DNA of 64,000 nt from Chromobotia macracanthus (Eukaryota; Chordata; Actinopteri; Cypriniformes; Botiidae), in the NCBI GenBank assembly GCA_036877525.1, contig JAZGTH010000088.1, positions 700,001 through 764,000 on the forward strand, written 5' to 3'. The stretch's first letter is position 1; every line of letters begins with the position of its first letter. A model generated the notes under the pieces. It saw only the letters and a program-made list of their open reading frames with translations, made no database searches and was not told the DNA's origin. The translations under genes were made by a program, and so were the position numbers. Shown here one piece after another: positions 30,641 through 43,050 of the stretch.

Positions 30641-31381
30641 CACTGATCTCCATCACACACACACACACACACAATGATCTCCATCACACACACACACTGA
30701 TCTCCATCATACACACAGACAATGATCTCCATCACACACACACACACACACAGATCTCCATCACACGCACACACAATGATCTCCATCACACGCACACACA
30801 GATCTCCATCATACACACACACACTGATCTCCATCACACACACACACAATGATCTCCATCACACACACACACACTGATCTCCATCACACACACACACAGA
30901 TCTCAATCACACACACACACACAATGATCTTCATCATACGCACACATACACACATACACACACACACACACACTGATCTCCATCATACACACACACACTG
31001 ATCTCCATCATACACACACACACACACAGACAGATCTCAATCACACACACACACACACACAGATCTCAATCACACACACACACACTCACACACACACACA
31101 CAGATCTCAATCACACACACACACACACAGATCTCAATCACACACACACACAGATCTCAATCACACACATACACACATACACACACACACACACTGATCT
31201 CCATCATACACACACACACTGATCTCCATCATACACACACACACACACACACAGATCTCAATCACACACACACACACACACAGAGATCTCAATCACACAC
31301 ACACACAGATCTCAATCACACACATACACACACACACACACTGATCTCCATCATACACACACACACACACAGAGATCTCAA

Positions 31382-31417
<36 letters not shown>

Positions 31418-33427
31418 ATCTCCATCACACACACACGCATCATATTGTAATTTGTTTACAGCTGGTGACTGTAGTACTGTGTTTTACAATAGTTTCTCAC
31501 TCAATCATATGTTCACACTGGAACAATCTGTTCTACAGGAAATCACTAATCTATTACAATGTAACAGTTTCACACTGTCACTGATAAATACATCTGTCTT
31601 ATATTACTGCCAATCAGAAGAAGGAACCATCTGTCTGAATGCATTCATATTCTCTCTCAATATTAAATATTATCATCAGGAATCAATTGTCTAATAACAT
31701 CATTGTGTGACTCTTGCAGTGTTGTGTCAGAGAAACAATCGTCCTCTGTAATATTACAGCCATCAACAGCATCTTTAAATGACCTCTATTATGAGAAGGT
31801 TAAGAAAGAGAGCGCTTGTATCCTGATCAGCTTCTCAGCCTCACACAGAGTCGTGGAGTCTGTGAGAAACGTTAATTATTAAACAGGTTAACTAGAAGAG
31901 CAGTTTAATCAAAGATACAGATCAACAAGTATTTTATCAGCAGTGATTATATTTTATCACCCTAGAACAGCCTGAGTGATTATCACCTCTCAGACTGTCT
32001 GGTTTCACACTCAATTAGCCTTATTAATAATAATTACTGAAACTCTCTCTCTGTTATGTCTTTGTCAGGAACACGTGTCTGATCTAATGAACGTCAGTCA
32101 TCTGAAACACAGAGGATTTAATCAGGTGATTTGATTAGTTGGCTCATATGCAGGGAACAGCCAATCAGGTCACAGTTATTTTGCATTGTTTCTTATTTCC
32201 TCTGCAGAAGATCATGGTGGGGTGAAACTGAACAGCACTCTGGGCTCGTTTAGAAAGTTGCTAATTCAGCCGCACTGAATGTCTTCATATCACACTGAAT
32301 CTAAACAGGAAAGATCAACACTAACTACTCTGTGTGCTGCACAGAACCCACCGAGTAAGTCTGCGTTACATCATCCATAATGTACAGCTGCACCACATAG
32401 AGCCTGTGCTGTACTTTAAAGATTACACACAGAACACAGAAAAAGAAACTGTGGGAATACTCTCCACAACATCTCCAACCATTTCACAGAAGTCAGTCAG
32501 TTATGTGGGTTTGGAATAGAATAATGATGGAAATGTCATTTTTGTGAAGTAACAGTGTTTGTGTTTAGAGGATATGAATGATCTACTGATCACATACCTG
32601 TTCCAGGATCAGGTGAGATCCCTGTATGGATTACCCTCATCCAGCATTAAGATGCATGTGTTCATCAATTCATTAGGTAACACATGACCTCCACTGATTC
32701 TGTTTCTAACCAGTGAAGGTCAAAATGCTCCATCCACCGTCATTACTGCATCCCTGCAAGAGAGTAAACACAGTTCAGTGAGACTGGAATTGCCTTGTGA
32801 ACTGATTGAACTTGTGGATTTTCCCCAACCATACACACACACACACACAATTCTTAGAAAACTCTTGGGAAACTTTTGAAAAAAAACATACTTTTTGCCC
32901 TTGAAAACAGATTGGAGAAACCCGTGAAAAAGTTGATTGGATGGTGATAGGATCAGTGTGATTAATGTTTTTATCACGATGAGGGATGGAAGTCCATTGA
33001 GTGTCAGCACCACCAACAAATTCTCCTTAATCTGAGACGGGGGACCTGAAATAGCCAGAAAGTCTTTTACCATTTTTCTCTGGCTGAGTTATAGTACAGC
33101 CAAACTTCAAATTGTCATGTATTTTTCAACACCAGGAAGTACTTGTTTCTCCACTTTACAAATGAAGTTTTGGCTGAGCTAAACTGAAGGATCCCTTATT
33201 TGTCAGATGTTTAACACGCATCTTCAGGGCTTTCACAGGATGAGACATGTTTCTTTCAGAAGGGGTTTGATTACAGTGTGAGATGAAATGTTTTCCTTCA
33301 TTTCTCAGCTGGAGAGTCTTTGTCACAACACAACTCACATACAGTAATAGAGATATGCATGAATATGAGGACAATCTCTTCTGTACTGTAGCTGTTTTAC
33401 TGGCTCATTATTGTCTTTTCTCTAGCT

Positions 33428-33446
33428 TATATATATATATATATAT
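33428..33446. repeat. (TA)n microsatellite
   Basis: Nineteen bases of alternating T and A. Confidence 0.95.
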
Positions 33447-34099
33447 CAGTAAATACAACATGTTTGAATTAATAATCTACTGTGCGAAATAAATTCAGAG
33501 TTCCTGTTTGTCAAGACAATCAAAGCAGCACAATAAAATACATGCACAATAATGATGCAGACATGAATGTCTTTGTGTCACATGTATTTGTGATCAATTT
33601 AACTGCTTTCTGACTTTCTTACAGTTTATTGCCTGAAAGTTTTTTGAGCAGATTATTTTCTTTGACTCCAGACCACAGTGTTTGTCTGCATTATTATTCA
33701 GATTGTGAATTATTTTCATTGGTTGATTACACTGTCTGTGGCCTGAATCAAAGCCTCTCTGCAGTCTCTCTTATGTGTAGATAGCCATGAGATTAAATGG
33801 AGAGAAATCTAAGACTTTAACACTTTCGGCCTATTTTTGACCCCAGAAATGTCAAGAGTCTTTTCCAGAGTTTCAGAAAAGATCAATTTTCAAACTGTGT
33901 TCAGATTGATCTAGAAATCTTAAGTTATCAGAACTATTGACATACTGATACAAAAGCAAACATTTCTCATCAGATTGTTCCATGACCCGAGCTGTTCCGT
34001 CCACATTCATTATAAAACATGCCAACAAAAACGGTCTCATTTGAGTCCATTTTTATTTGTCCGGAGGAATTTCAGGACAACAACTGAGACAAAGCTGAT

Positions 34100-34265
34100 A
34101 ATCATAGCAACCATCCAGAACAGCCTAGTGACAGAATAAAAAACAATTGACAAAAACACAAAATATCACTAAAAAATTTACTGTTGAACATGTTAATACA
34201 GAAAATGTCACAGAGTCTTAGCAACTGTACAGCAATTCCCTGGCAACTGTCAACAACACCCTGAA
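34100..34265. repeat. AGCAAC-type degenerate interspersed repeat
   Basis: ATAGCAACCATCCAGAACAG, TAGTGACAG, then TTAGCAACTGTACAGCAATT and CCTGGCAACTGTCAACAACA are degenerate copies of the same 25-30 base word family as at 4.3, 19.9, 36.6 and 43.0 kb. Confidence 0.55.
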
Positions 34266-34975
34266 GTCATGGTGTATTGGTTAATTAGTTAGTATGATGG
34301 AATCATCCTCAGGTGAAAGGGATGATTCTCTACAGCTAAATCCTGGACAATTTCATTCACATTTCATATAGACGTGACAAACAAGTGGTTCTGTGCAAAT
34401 ATGTCAAGTGTCTGTGTAATGAAGATCTACAGAGCTGAAATAAAGAAAACAAAACCACTTCTCATTTCAGACGTAAAAGTACAGCAGCACATGCAGCGCG
34501 CAAGACAGAGTTCAGCGTTTTCAAATGACTTGTTTTGACAACATCCAATTACAAATGATGGGAGAGTATGCGCGAGACGATTCAAAGCCCAAAAAAAGTT
34601 CTGAGAGAGAAAGCAGAAAGAAAAAACAAACGAAAGCGCTTGAGTTTGCTTACAGCTGGAGAGAGAGATTTGTTTTCTTTCAGCACTCTGATATTTTACA
34701 GCAAGTCAATGAGAAAATAATCACACGTCTGCACGTCTGCACCTCATTTCAGGAAGTCTTGCATGATGCTGTTTGAAATATGATCATTCTCTGTTTACCT
34801 GCAAGTTAAAAAAAATTCATCACTGATGAGCGGATGACAGAGGTTTTTTTTACCTGCACACAAAGCTCAGTGTTGTCTCGTCCAGTTCAGTTCAGTGACC
34901 TCCACTGTTTATTCTTCAGTGACTTAATATTACAATGACAAACTGAAAGTTTTTAGACAGTCCAATCAAAGACAA

Positions 34976-35270
34976 CTGAAGGAATAGTTCACTGAATAAT
35001 AAAAATACTGTCCTTTACTCACCCTCATGTCATTCAAACCTGAAGCTCTTTCTGTGTGAAACACAACAGATGTTTTGTACCATTTTTATGCTGATATGTT
35101 TTCTAAGCTCCAAAACAAATGACAAAAATCACCAAATTATAAAAGTAGTTTATATGAAAAACAAATGTCTTGAACCTCAGAGGGCAAATGATCAACTTCT
35201 GTGAAAGAAGTTTCACAGAAATGTGAGTCAATGCAAAGCTGCATTAGATCAATATAAATAGTGAAAAGTG
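34976..35270 (+). mobile_element. Angel-type element, diverged copy
   Basis: GAAGGAATAGTTCACTGAAT, CCTTTACTCACCCTCATGTC, ATTCAAACCTGA and TTCTGTGTGAAACACAACAG follow the same order as the copy at 3789. The rest of the segment is diverged or rearranged, so the right boundary is approximate. Confidence 0.6.
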
Positions 35271-36585
35271 CCATTCAGGTCAAACGGAAATTAATTCTTT
35301 TTATATCAGTGGAGCAGGTCACAGAAACCCAAGAGCCGGTAATGCTGGAGAAGAACTGCTGTGAAGTGAAACACCATCACACAGCAGGATCAAGAAATGA
35401 CACAACGGGGCTTCTTCAATAAAATGGCCCACCACCATCCAACTGGGTCAAAGCACCTCAGCTCACTGCTGATATCAGTCATATCTGAGGTACAGGAACA
35501 TCTGAACTTATGCTCAGTCTCACTGCAACGGTTCACATCATATCATATGACAAAAAGAGGTGTTTCATATCTAAAGTTTGATTCAATCCATAGATTCATT
35601 AACAAACAGATATAAAAACATTGTAAGTTGTAAAACAGTACAAATATAAATGCACACTTAATATAAATGCACACAGAGAAACCACCACAAAACAACAGCT
35701 GATTATGTTCAATTCCACTATAAATACTGAGATTAAGTTTACAGGATCTGTTGCTGTTTTAGGGATGAATCTCATAAAAGAACTTTTTCTGGAAGAGTGA
35801 CTCTGAAAAACGTGTTGAAACGTGTTATAATCTGTTTTCCAAACACCTTTATTTTCCACCTACATCCCAAACACAGTGCTCCAGTTTCTCACCTCTGACA
35901 CACAGCAGAGCTGTTGGGCCGAGCGTTAGAAGTTAAACACCACAAAATCTCACATCTGCTGTGTTCTTCTACACCCTCCACCAATCACGTGTCCTCCTGC
36001 AGGATAATGATGTCCAGCCACCTCACCTTTGATTCACCTGCGGTCTGAGACAGAGGCTGTTTCTCCTGAAGCCCGAACAGCTAACAGAGAGCGATACAAT
36101 AACAGATCTAGTGACGTGAGGCAGTTATTTGTGTGTCTGATTTTCTTAAGCGCTCAAATGATTGAAGAGATGTAAAAATGTTACACGGCTTACACCATGA
36201 CCTTCCTGTGCCGACACTAATGAACTGTATTTAAATTACTCAGGTTTGTGTGTCTGTGAGATGCTGGAAATATCACTGATAATGTTCTGATGATATCAAA
36301 AGACAACAGATGAATCACTGCCCAAATACTCCAGAGATGACGACTCTTCATAAAGCAATAAATGTCACAAACCGGCTTAACCTGTGGATGAGTGGAGCTG
36401 TTTACTGCTGTTGATTTATCAGGTTTATCAGAGTTGTTTAGTGACAGGATAATGAAGTGCTACATATGAAGACAACATCAGTATTACTGCTGCCTATATC
36501 AAGGATAAGTGATCCCAAACTCATCCTCAAGAGTCTTGTACACACCCGATCACCGTCAGTGTACCTGTGACAGTATCTCAACAAC

Positions 36586-36750
36586 ACTAAACATCTTACT
36601 GACTGCATAGCAACCATCCACCCCACAACATGCTACAACACTCAGAGCACCTCGGTAACAGTGCACTTAAAAGAACACTTTAGCAACCTCCTAGACCACT
36701 AACAACATCTTAGCGACAAAACCATCACCCTAGCAACTGCACAGCAAGAA
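36586..36750. repeat. AGCAAC-type degenerate interspersed repeat
   Basis: Repeated short words: TGCATAGCAACCATCCACCC, ACAACATGCTACAACACTCA, CACCTCGGTAAC, CCTCCTAGACCACTAACAAC and CCCTAGCAACTGCACAGCAA. No coding content. Confidence 0.6.
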
Positions 36751-36871
36751 AAACAAAATGATGGTATGAAAGAACATGAATTTCTGTGCTTGTTTGCTCA
36801 GGTTTGTCAGTGGTGTGATGACTGAATGGATGGCTCACCTGTACTCATCTAAAAGGATTTTTGTGTGTGAC

Positions 36872-37015
36872 CTGAAGCAGATCATGTCCTGACTCAGCAC
36901 TCAAACTCCAGCTCTCATCTGATGATGCTTTCATGTTCTCACAGAGCAGACTGGCCTCTGGTCCCCGAGGAACAAACACTGATGTTTTTTTTTCACTGTC
37001 ACCACACAGACGGGC
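36872..37015 (-). CDS. Candidate internal exon, gene not recognised
   Basis: On the minus strand an acceptor (AAAGTTTTTTACAG) is followed by 144 open bases, exactly 48 codons in phase 0, reading ARLCGDSEKKTSVFVPRGPE and on to SAESGHDLLQ. It ends at CTTCAG before GTCACA. The composition is protein-like (mixed charged residues, no low complexity). The donor GTCACA is weak. A stronger GTGAGC at 36835-36840 lies beyond an in-frame TGA at 36845-36847, so this could instead be a last exon. I do not recognise the peptide. It cannot follow the candidate gene ending at 39773, which has its own stop. Confidence 0.22.
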
Positions 37016-39772
37016 CTGTAAAAAACTTTTTTCAGAATGCTTATGCAAATCTCAGCACAATCTCTGATAAATGTCAAAACAAGGATGTCCTGTGTGACTG
37101 CTAGGTTGTTGACTCCGGCTAGATCTCACACAGCATTACTGGCAGTTGTGGTTAACCATAACCAGTATTAATAACAGTGATGCCTGCCTAAGCAAACATA
37201 ACTTATTAAAGCCAGTAAACCAAAAGGTACCATCAACCAACACATAATTAAAATATTCATTAAATATAACAAACAATTAGACACTGAGACTCACCGTGAT
37301 ATTTTAAAAATGAAAGAGTTTATTAAGAACAGCTGCTTTTACAAACACATCATCATTATTAAAATCAAGATCTGAGCGGATGAAAGAGGGTTTCAAAATA
37401 AGAGTCTGAAAAACCAGTCAAAAGAGTTTAAACGTGTTCTTTAGTGATGCATCTGACACACACTGAGCAAATTCACCTCCACACACAGAAGCAGAGAAAC
37501 AGAAAAACAGGGACAGAGAGAAGCTCTGTGCTGCAGATACACTCTGTGTTCAAGAGCAAACTGGGCCAGAATGATGATGTCATGGGGTGCAGAATCTAAA
37601 ATTAAATCGAGGACCAAAGAAATGTCTTAGTTTAACACATTCACAGAGGACAGGGACAAAACAAGCATCAAAACAAAACAAGCATCAAAGGCTGTACGTT
37701 AAGTCAATTATACAGCATGAACGTGTGAACTATGAACAAAACAGCAGAAGGTAAAACCTGTTGGGTTGACAGCTAGTGCAAGTCTGAGCCCTGCAGTAGA
37801 ACCGCTGAGCGCTCTGATCCTTTAGTGTGTGTGTAGTGTGCCCTCCACAGGCTAAACAGAGAACAGGCTAAACAGAGAAGTCCTTCAATCATGTGACCCC
37901 TCAACTCTCTCTAAAGACTGCATCTTCACAATCGTAATGTCATTCTAATCTTCATTTAACTCTATAGCCATACCAAAGGCATACAACAAAGCAGAGATTT
38001 CCCCTTGGGTCAGTATGGAAGAACCTGAAGCAATGTGCTGAAAACACTCATCAACAACCTCAGTGATCATTCACAACACCTCTGGCATTGTGCTGTGAGA
38101 AGATAAAATCATTTCTATAAAGACAATCATGACAGAAATAATAAATGCAGAATCTGAAGTAAACACTCGTCAGCAATGACACTGAGAATAATTGTGTAAC
38201 TCAGAAAATGTGTGTAGGACACTGAATACCCAGAACAAACACACACACACACACATGCCTGCATACTGCCAAAACCTGGTGCCTCACCTCTGCCAGCCTC
38301 CATGTGGAGTGGAAACCTGCCCAAGCATGACATACGAATTCATCTGCCACATTCTGACTGAATGAATGAGAGACAGAAAGACACACATGAGGAACAAAAC
38401 CCTGTGACTGTTCAGACTGACATACAAGCATGTTAATACAGTTTAAACAGAGCAGAAGAAGCCCATGATTATCTGGACATGTTTCACACAATTAGAGCTG
38501 AAACCAAACATCTCTATATCACAGTAACAGCACACCGCACACCGCAATAAACATGCTACATTTATGATGATGAATCTGAACACTTACATGCATCAGTTCA
38601 TGTAAAAATGATTTACTGCATAATGCTGTTTTTTTAATAGTGTGCAGTCCATTCTGTGCTGTACGCAGTGTACTTTCAACAACCAACAACACAGATTTGG
38701 GTCAAAGTAAAGAATAGTTGCAAAAAACTTAAAAACCTTAAACAGATAATAATGATTTAAAGAGAGTCCTCAAAAATGTATCAGCAGTAGATTAAGAGCA
38801 TTTCATTTCTCTAGTAAAGTTTCATTGGGTTTCAGTCAGAAACACACACACACATCAGCTGTCTGCTGAGTCTCGTGTGTGCAGATGGTGTGGCACAGTC
38901 TAACACACAAAGTGATGTACTTGTCTCATCCAATCAGAGCACTCGTTTAGAACTGTCATCCACAGACAGATGATTTATTACCTGCCGCTGCAGCTCCACG
39001 AGCACTCTGTCCTGTGTCTGCACAGTCACAGTAAAACACAGAGAACAGACCCCAGTCCCCCGTATGTGCTGTCCATTCTCTCTCTGACAGTCAAATATCT
39101 GCTAACCTCAGAACTGACTTCAGTGTTGGTTTCAGAGTCTGAAAGTAACAGTGCTACTAGTGTCACACATCTCAGTCACTTCAGTCATGGTTACAGGTTA
39201 CCAGTACTAGAACAATGTGTGTTTTGAAGAAAAACTGTTGTTTTGTTGTTGTTAATAATGGAACATTAGAAAAGACATATGAGTGTTACTGAGTGTTACA
39301 GTATCTCTCATCCAGGGCCCGCTGGGGGGCCCTCAAGGCGACTTAATATTTTTTAAAAATAAGACAAAACAAGGATTTAAAGTAAGCTAAAACAACTGTA
39401 AGTTGTTTAAAAGTTGTTTTGTTTCACTGTAGTTAGCTTTGTTTTGTTGGCAGCTTGAGGCGTAGCTCTACTTTCTCAAAACTGCATCTGGACTGTAGCT
39501 TAAATTGCAAGCAGCCTGTAGTTTGTGTCTTCCTCAACACTGGACTTCATGACTGCCGTAGATGTTCCTGAAATAAGGTTTGGTACGTCTTGTATTCTAG
39601 CTCATGAAGAATTATTTCTGCTCCATTTGCTCTGGAGAGGCATCCTGTCTCTTCAGACTCTTCAGGTGTCTATATGCCTGTCAGATTTACATGCTGTACA
39701 GATCTTCACCAATCAATGCCTGTGAGCTGGAGAACAGGAGTTAACCGGACGTCTGTCAGGTCCCATCACGTA
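37016..39772. other. Mostly non-coding; possible short exon near 37.3-37.4 kb
   Basis: No recognised gene. On the minus strand a polypyrimidine acceptor (GGTTTTTCAG) near 37410 opens about 33 codons that end in TAA near 37307. Beyond that there is a good donor (GTGAGT at 37288-37293) and an embedded AATAAA near 37320. This could be noise. An AATAAA at 38974-38979 (minus) could serve the candidate gene that ends at 39773. Confidence 0.3.
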
Positions 39773-42121
39773 TCAAACAGCAGCTCTTAGAGCGGCTTTA
39801 AGTGCGATCAATGGCATTTGAGCGATGGCCAGAATCTGGTTTAAAGCAGCTTTTGATTGATGGTATTTAAGGTTTATCTGGACAGGGAGGGCAGGTTCTC
39901 CATCATAATCTCTGAAAGCTCCAGTCACACTGGCCACATCTGAAAATGAAGACAACACGCTTAGTGTACAGTATCTGTCTCTGAGGACTGTGACGTTTGA
40001 GGATAAAGACCTGTAGCCAAAGAGAGCATCATGTGATCATTTTACTGTAAATATCCTTTCTAAACAGAACAGTTCATACAAAAATTAAATCACTTGAATC
40101 ACCTTTATGTTGATCCATGTTGTATGCTGTTATTCTGTCTGTGAAATACAAAGACAACTCACACTGAGAAACAGCATTATTCATATTATAAGTGTCCACT
40201 GTTATTGGTTTAAACATTCCACTGTCCATTCCATTAGACACAGGGTCTGAAGAGGTTACGAAAGCAAGTTCTTTGTTTACAGGCAAATGTCTGGCTACAT
40301 GAGAATGGATTTTTTAAACTTCAAAGTGACAGAAGAACTGAAGCATCGTGGACTGAGCTCTCATTCTGATGATGCTCCTGCGGGAAACTGAACCTGGGCT
40401 GAAAGTCTCACAGGTGTTGATTTATGGAGTGTGCCAGACAGAGTTAATTACTGCTAGAGGGAGATGGAGAAAAATATCCACACACTGTCCTTTACTCCCG
40501 CTCTCTGCTCCTGCTTCTCCTCAATCACTATTACTCCCACAATGGTGCTTTTCAATGTTCTTGCCCTTCAAACCCAGTCACCAATACGTTCCTTCACAGA
40601 GGAAGCACCTTCATTTCTCTCTTAGCTTGTTTCATCTCTGCTGGTCTCTCCTCACATCCTGGAGTTTCACCCATGGGCCCTTCATTTCATTCTTGCAATA
40701 CTCCAGGAGAGAACAGGGTCACCAGTCTCAAATTTAAATGTAATCTTCCTCTGGCCTCTTGAAGGTCAAATAACAATCACACTTTCCTCTTCAGAACAGA
40801 AACGTTGACCTCCCAGTCACATGAGAAGGAGCCCATCCTCAGGTCTTTCCTTTAATGTAAGCAAACGCCACACAAATGTTTTACATATATATTTCTTATA
40901 AATGGAGCACAGCTGGATTCTAATTCCCAACATCTAGTTTACATGAAACATCAAAGGATTATATTGTCATTCTAAGTTTGTTTTTTTAAAAGCACTCAAT
41001 GTGTTTCTCAAAGCTCTTGTGCCATTTTCACAGTTAACACATTATAAAGTCATAAAAGTCTTCATTTGGTGATACACACTCTTGGGTCATTTCAGACTTC
41101 ATTCCAAACGGAAAATCAGAATTGGCAGAGCATGACCTGACCAGAGCTATTTTCCAGGTTTCCCACAGATGACTGGCACACAGCATGTGGGCTCTGTCAC
41201 TTTTCTGCCAGTGGCATGCCAGTGGATCTGTCAGTGCTGGTATACTGATCTGAGACCAGTCTGAAAGTTCCTTCTGTAATGGCTGAGGTGAAACTCTGGG
41301 AAGCGGCAGCAGGCTCTAAATCAGTGAGGTGCTGGAACATTAAACTCACAGATGACAAACTCCACGTTCTGAGTACAGTGTTTGGATCATTAGGTTCTGA
41401 GGCCGTCCTGATGGGAAGAGTGTGTGCTGGTGGGAAACTGAGTTAGTTTGACGAGGGAATGTCTTGTGAGGTGGGCGGAGCATTCATGAGACGACAGGAA
41501 GAAATGAGAATCACTCAGAGCAGAATCCAGAATTCCAGTGTAGACCAGAAAATGTAGGTCAGAATTAAAAATTAAAAATAAATAATGTGCTACAAACACC
41601 AAAGTCCACCATTAAAGAGTCAAGATACTGCAGTGGGGTTTCAAACCCCAAACTGTGTGGCTAAAAATTGAACTGCTGAAATTCCATAAATCTAATATTA
41701 AATCTAACATTTAATATTCTGAATCAAGTCAAACCAAAATTCAGCCAAGAAACTGTGGAATGAGAGACATTTCATCTGTGAGAATTTTCTGTTTTTTTCC
41801 TGGTCCTGAGAGAAACACAGAAATAACCACTTTCCAAAAACATTAACTCTAGAGGTATATGTCAGTAATTTTCTTTTGACATCACAAAATCATTTGGTGT
41901 AAATATGTGGAAAAATGTTCAGGTCAACACACCATGACTGTAAACCACTATTAAAAAGTATTAAAGAGTGTGTTAGGCCTGTGTGCTGAGCAGAGCAGAA
42001 GACTCAGGGTTTGAGCTCTCTTGAGTTTTGACTGCAGGTGCTGGGATCAGCTGTACAGAAAGATCTCAGGTTAACTTAGGTTAACTTATACTCACAAGCA
42101 CTGAGCATCTTCTGAAAATCT
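39773..42121 (-). CDS. Candidate 3' end of an unrecognised gene (three exons)
   Basis: Three minus-strand segments fit together by splice sites and phase. A 26-base microexon (42121-42096) follows a long pyrimidine tract ending CTCTCCAG and ends at a perfect GTGAGTATAAG donor. The second segment (40294-40163, 132 bases) starts after CATGTAG and ends at GTGAGT. The third (39939-39773) starts after TTCATTTTCAG and ends in TGA at 39773-39775. Each intron has phase 1, and the joined frame is open: DFQKMLSA, then a middle part containing ELAFVTSSDPVSNGMDSG and TVDTYNMNNAVSQ, then VASVTGAFRDYDGEPALPVQ and a hydrophobic alanine-rich end. I do not recognise the protein, and no upstream exon was found with confidence between 42122 and the donson 3' end. 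It could be a lineage-specific gene, a decayed gene or chance. The exons lie on the same strand as donson and runx1. Confidence 0.3.
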
Positions 42122-42894
42122 CTGGAGAGAAAAGACAGAAAAACGAAACAGAAACTGACTGTCATTATACATTTAGTAAAAGAGCATTTGCCAATTCACT
42201 GCACAGATGGATGAGGATACACACAGAAATCAGGAGCATGTCACACTTGTAAATAATGATATTGTTTTGATGATGACAGTTGATGACAGATGTCAGTAAT
42301 AATGAACTGGAGTGTGTGTTTATAATGTTCATTGGACAGATGAAGCTGATATAATCATTTTTGTCTCATGTTCTTAGATTTCTGTCACAGCTCCTGTCAT
42401 CATGTCTTTAGGCTTCTGTGAAATCATTAACCAGCCTGTTCATTAATTACTCATTATCACTGCAGTAATTCTGCACAGGTGCATGTGTGTGTGGGTAAAG
42501 TGTGTTTCTCTGTGTGAAAGATCACATCTGAAAATTGTTAAACAGGATTCACATCAATCATGTCACAGTGTCACACAGGTGTGATGGAAGTCTGATGTGT
42601 TGTTTGTATCAGGAGACAAACAGCATTTATTTCACACTGATATCTCGTCTGTGTTCTGTAAGGCAACAATCAGCTGTATTACTACTGCTCAGAATGAGTG
42701 ATTTGAACAAACTCAAAGTGTTCACTTGAGAAGCATTGTGTGATGGATATGAATTATTCCTCAAATCAGTTGTCTTGTTAAGGAGAGCTGTGACTCATTA
42801 TAATCACCCTATAAAAGGCTACAATAATGCCATTGATTTCAAATAAAAAGACCTGAGACGCAGGCTGATCTAAAGAAAAGCAGACACGTAGAGG

Positions 42895-43050
42895 CCATAC
42901 CCCACAACATGAGCCAGAAATAACACTCTAGCTACAACCCAGAACATCCTAGTTACTACCTAGACAACAACCCAGAAAATTCTAACAACTGTTTAGAATA
43001 TTCTGCAGCAACTGCCAGCAATAGCCTGACAACCACCTAGAGCAAACTGA
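42895..43050. repeat. AGCAAC-type degenerate interspersed repeat
   Basis: Words such as CCCACAACATGAGCCAG, CTCTAGCTACAACCCAGAAC, ATCCTAGTTACTACCTAGAC, CAGCAACTGCCAGCAATAGC and CTGACAACCACCTAGAGC repeat with a spacing of about 25-30 bases. Same family as at 36.6 kb. Confidence 0.6.

Larger units (their letters stand above)
25622..31437. repeat. 5.8-kb minisatellite: TGATCTCCATCA + (CA)n
   Basis: Roughly two hundred units share a rigid 12-base core, TGATCTCCATCA (variants ATGATCTCC, AGATCTCCATC, AGATCTCAATC), followed by a (CA)4-15 tract of variable length, so a unit is about 22-40 bp. Rare marks in the CA tract (CATACACAC, CACACCCTG, CACACGCTG, CACAGACAC, CAAACAC) tag individual units. The right part (30.9-31.4 kb) prefers the GATCTCAATCAC variant. 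The core stays constant while the CA length varies, which fits replication slippage inside units plus unequal exchange between them. The minus-strand ORFs that read CVCDGDQ-like peptides are artefacts of the unit. Confidence 0.97.
31441..34975. other. Non-coding DNA with (TA)n and AGCAAC tracts
   Basis: No supported gene. It holds a (TA)n microsatellite at 33428-33446 and an AGCAAC-type tract at 34100-34265. The minus-strand frame 32720-33073 (117 codons) has a protein-like look in its first half but no motif I recognise and no clear splice context, so I do not call it. Confidence 0.5.

Noticed and set aside
27007..30849. Many minus-strand ORFs reading CVCDGDQ-like peptides
   Set aside because: They are translations of the TGATCTCCATCA/(CA)n unit and exist only because the unit lacks stops.
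25622..31437. Possible CRISPR array (regular short repeats)
   Set aside because: The spacers are (CA)n of variable length, not unique sequences, and the setting is a vertebrate genome. It is a minisatellite.
34525..34776. 83-codon plus-strand ORF rich in Lys and Arg
   Set aside because: No known motif, no promoter or splice context; indistinguishable from chance.
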